Below are positions 62,453 through 64,000 of a stretch of DNA of 64,000 nt, piece by piece. Both the position numbers and the translations under genes were made by a program. How positions within the stretch are numbered: the stretch's first letter is position 1; every line of letters begins with the position of its first letter. Below the pieces are notes generated by a model, which ran no database searches, was not told the origin of the DNA, and saw only the letters and a program-made list of their open reading frames with translations. The DNA lies in contig JARRQJ010000022.1 in the NCBI GenBank assembly GCA_037381915.1, forward strand, positions 1 to 64,000. The letters run 5' to 3'. The stretch comes from JARRQJ01 sp037381915 (lineage in GTDB: Bacteria; Pseudomonadota; Gammaproteobacteria; DRLM01).

Positions 62453-63110
62453 GTTCAAACCTCCTCTTGTGAATACATGGCTACCCGTGCATTCCACAAC
62501 AAAAAGTTCCCGTGCCGATAACGGAACAGTCACAAAATTATCACGAACCGCGCAAAGCCTTGCCGGAACGTGGCAAGGGGGTACGCCGTGGGCGGGAGAC
62601 TGAAGAGACTCTTCGTTGCAGGGACGGCAGAGCCCGTTGCGACCGTGCTCTATCCGCATTCACCGGCTGGTCCCTGTAGGTAACTACGCGCCGTGGACCG
62701 CCCTGGCGGCGCCCTCCAGCCGTTCGACGAGGGCCGGGCCGCGGCGACGGCGGGCTCCTCACCCCGGTGTCGACCTGGGAACTCTCCTGAATAAAATCAA
62801 CATGTCCGGCCGCCTTAGGGGCGCGACCCGCCTCCAGAATCGTCACGTCCTGATTTGGATCGACGATTCGGTCGCCTTGGCACATAATAAGTCCCGGTGA
62901 TCGACGATAACAGCGTCATTACGGACAGCTTAACCTTGCCTGGTCCGCTACAGCAGAATGACGGCAATATACTGTTGATCAGCCGTGCCCGTGCACGAAT
63001 ATACTCGAGAAACCGGGCAAGGCGGAAAAGCAACAGTCAGGGGTACTACTAAAAAGTGTCTCGGTAAGCGCAACGCCACGAGCGCCGCCTGGACAACGGG
63101 AGACTGCACC
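62453..63110. other. gene-poor region before the DUF3617 gene
   Basis: About 660 bases holding the lipoprotein promoter on one side and the DUF3617 promoter on the other. Several overlapping short frames exist, for example on the minus strand at 62541-62885 with QGDRIVDPNQDVTILEAG, but none has a good start signal or full domain. I do not call a gene. Confidence 0.4.
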
Positions 63111-63647
63111 ATGGAACGAAATCACACATACGGCGCCATACTCGCAAGCGTCCTCCTGGTGGCCGGCTTGGGCAACGCCGTGGCCGAGCCCCTGAATATC
63201 AAACCGGGCTTATGGGAAATGACCGTGCGCGCGGAGATGCACGGCATGCCGCCGATCCCCGAAGAACAGCTGAAGAACCTCAGTCCGCAGCAACGGGACG
63301 CCCTCAACAAAATGATGGCCGAAAGCAGCAAGCCGCACACCCGGAAACTGCAGGAATGCATCACCCAGCAAGATCTGAACAAGAGTGAAAATCTCTTCAA
63401 TTCGGACCAGCCCGGGATGACCTGCAATAACAAGCTTTCCAAGCATTCCGGCAGTGGCATGTCCGGCACCATCGATTGCACCAAAGGCAACACGCACTCC
63501 ATCGGCAAGTTCAGCTATGAAGCCAAAGACCGCGAGCACGTCACCGGCGAGGTATCCATGACCATCACCAACGGCAAACACACCATGACCACCAAAGGCA
63601 CCATGTCCGGCCGCTGGCTGGGCAGTGAGTGTCCCAAGAGCAAATGA
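63111..63647 (+). CDS. exported DUF3617 protein
   Basis: A 178-residue periplasmic protein with signal peptide ILASVLLVAGLGNAVAE. The mature start LNIKPGLWEMTVRAEM is typical of DUF3617. A CITQQDLNKSENLF segment, two more cysteines (MTCNNKL and TIDCTKG) and a C-terminal beta-strand region SMTITNGKHTMTTKGTMSGRWLGSEC follow. The family is of unknown role and common in Proteobacteria. ATG at 63111 has GGGAGA about eight bases upstream. Confidence 0.87.
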   Translation: MERNHTYGAILASVLLVAGLGNAVAEPLNIKPGLWEMTVRAEMHGMPPIPEEQLKNLSPQQRDALNKMMAESSKPHTRKLQECITQQDLNKSENLFNSDQPGMTCNNKLSKHSGSGMSGTIDCTKGNTHSIGKFSYEAKDREHVTGEVSMTITNGKHTMTTKGTMSGRWLGSECPKSK

Positions 63648-63702
63648 GAGCGGCGTCGGCGCGGACGGCGCGCGCGTGATGCAACCGGCCGGAGAATAAG
63701 GC

Positions 63703-64000
63703 TTAACGATTGCGCATATGATCCGCGGTATTGCGCAACGACTGCAGTAAATGCATGCGCAGCAGTTCCTCCATCTCCGTTTCCGCGAGCGCCTGCTCCA
63801 TGCATAGCAGCCAGGCGTCCCGTTCCGCCGCGCCGATGGGAAAAGGCAGATGGCGCGCGCGCAGCCGCGGATGACCGTATTCCGTCTGATACAACGGCGG
63901 CCCGCCCAGCCAGCCCGACAAAAATTTGAACAACTTGTCACGAGAACCCGTGAGATCCGCAGGATGCAAAGCCCGTATCCCACCGGCTTCCGGCAGGGTA
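63703..64000 (-). CDS. group II truncated haemoglobin, N-terminus beyond window
   Basis: About 99 residues of the C-terminal part. GIRALHPADLTGSRDKLFKFL, then SGWLGGPPLYQTEYGHPRLRARHLPF and IGAAERDAWLLCMEQAL are the conserved TrHb2 segments; YGHPRLRARH contains the proximal haem His, and W in DAWLLCM is the distal Trp G8. The end is NTADHMRNR with stop at 63703. The frame is open to the window edge. Such globins bind oxygen or detoxify nitric oxide. Convergent with the DUF3617 gene. Confidence 0.92.
   Translation of the reverse strand, partial: TLPEAGGIRALHPADLTGSRDKLFKFLSGWLGGPPLYQTEYGHPRLRARHLPFPIGAAERDAWLLCMEQALAETEMEELLRMHLLQSLRNTADHMRNR

Overview
The window is one contig made of two unlike parts. 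Positions 1 to about 1905 are AT-rich and carry a ruvA 3' end, a small membrane protein, a short-chain dehydrogenase and the front of a UbiA-type prenyltransferase. This stretch looks like an AT-rich, Bacteroidota- or Ignavibacteriota-like genome, though that affiliation is an impression and not a measurement. At about 1901-1915 the prenyltransferase breaks off in mid-gene, inside an oppositely oriented MFS transporter gene that is also cut, and the composition switches abruptly to GC-rich. The likeliest explanation is an assembly or binning chimera.

From about 1910 to 64000 the DNA reads as a single gammaproteobacterial chromosome. Supporting signs are the order tig-clpP-clpX-lon-hupB-tRNA-Val-tRNA-Asp-ppiD, the block dnaQ-rnhA-methyltransferase-gloB-mltD, a DUF2835 gene, a YejABEF-type peptide importer and a group II truncated haemoglobin. 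I cannot name a genus.

Layout of the main part. 1.9-7.1 kb: YajR-like MFS (cut), uvrA, a bactofilin and a methyltransferase-like protein. 7.1-14.2 kb: a multi-PAS GGDEF/EAL sensor, an archaeal-type fructose-1,6-bisphosphate aldolase/phosphatase and a secreted beta-propeller. 14.2-17.9 kb: DUF2835-DUF72 pair, thioredoxin-like protein, SLT transglycosylase and NnrU-like membrane protein. 18.1-24.6 kb: an RND pump with its adaptor, and a BepA-like protease. 24.6-29.2 kb: ketoacid dehydrogenase E1 alpha/beta without E2 or E3, a TerB-like protein and a large exported ankyrin protein. 29.4-35.2 kb: the dnaQ-to-mltD block and a stand-alone FKBP N-terminal domain. 35.3-44.2 kb: peptide ABC importer, fabI and an SDF symporter. 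44.4-47.4 kb: a frameshifted small gene, a 23-repeat RTX lipoprotein and an outer-membrane barrel. 47.5-57.9 kb: proteostasis genes and seven tRNAs. 58.0-64.0 kb: MFS transporter, aroC, a degraded stretch with three frameshifted genes, a small lipoprotein, a DUF3617 protein and a partial haemoglobin.

Most of this is core chromosome. Protein quality control (Tig, ClpXP, Lon, PpiD, BepA) and cell-wall or envelope functions dominate. I found no CRISPR array, prophage, integrase or insertion sequence. The parts most worth a second look are the chimeric junction, the archaeal-type FBP aldolase/phosphatase with four repeated ATATCCT motifs upstream, the orphan RTX lipoprotein next to a decayed small gene, the stand-alone FKBP N-domain, and the frameshifted c-type cytochrome neighbourhood at 60.9-62.1 kb. 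I do not see a clear new multi-gene system.
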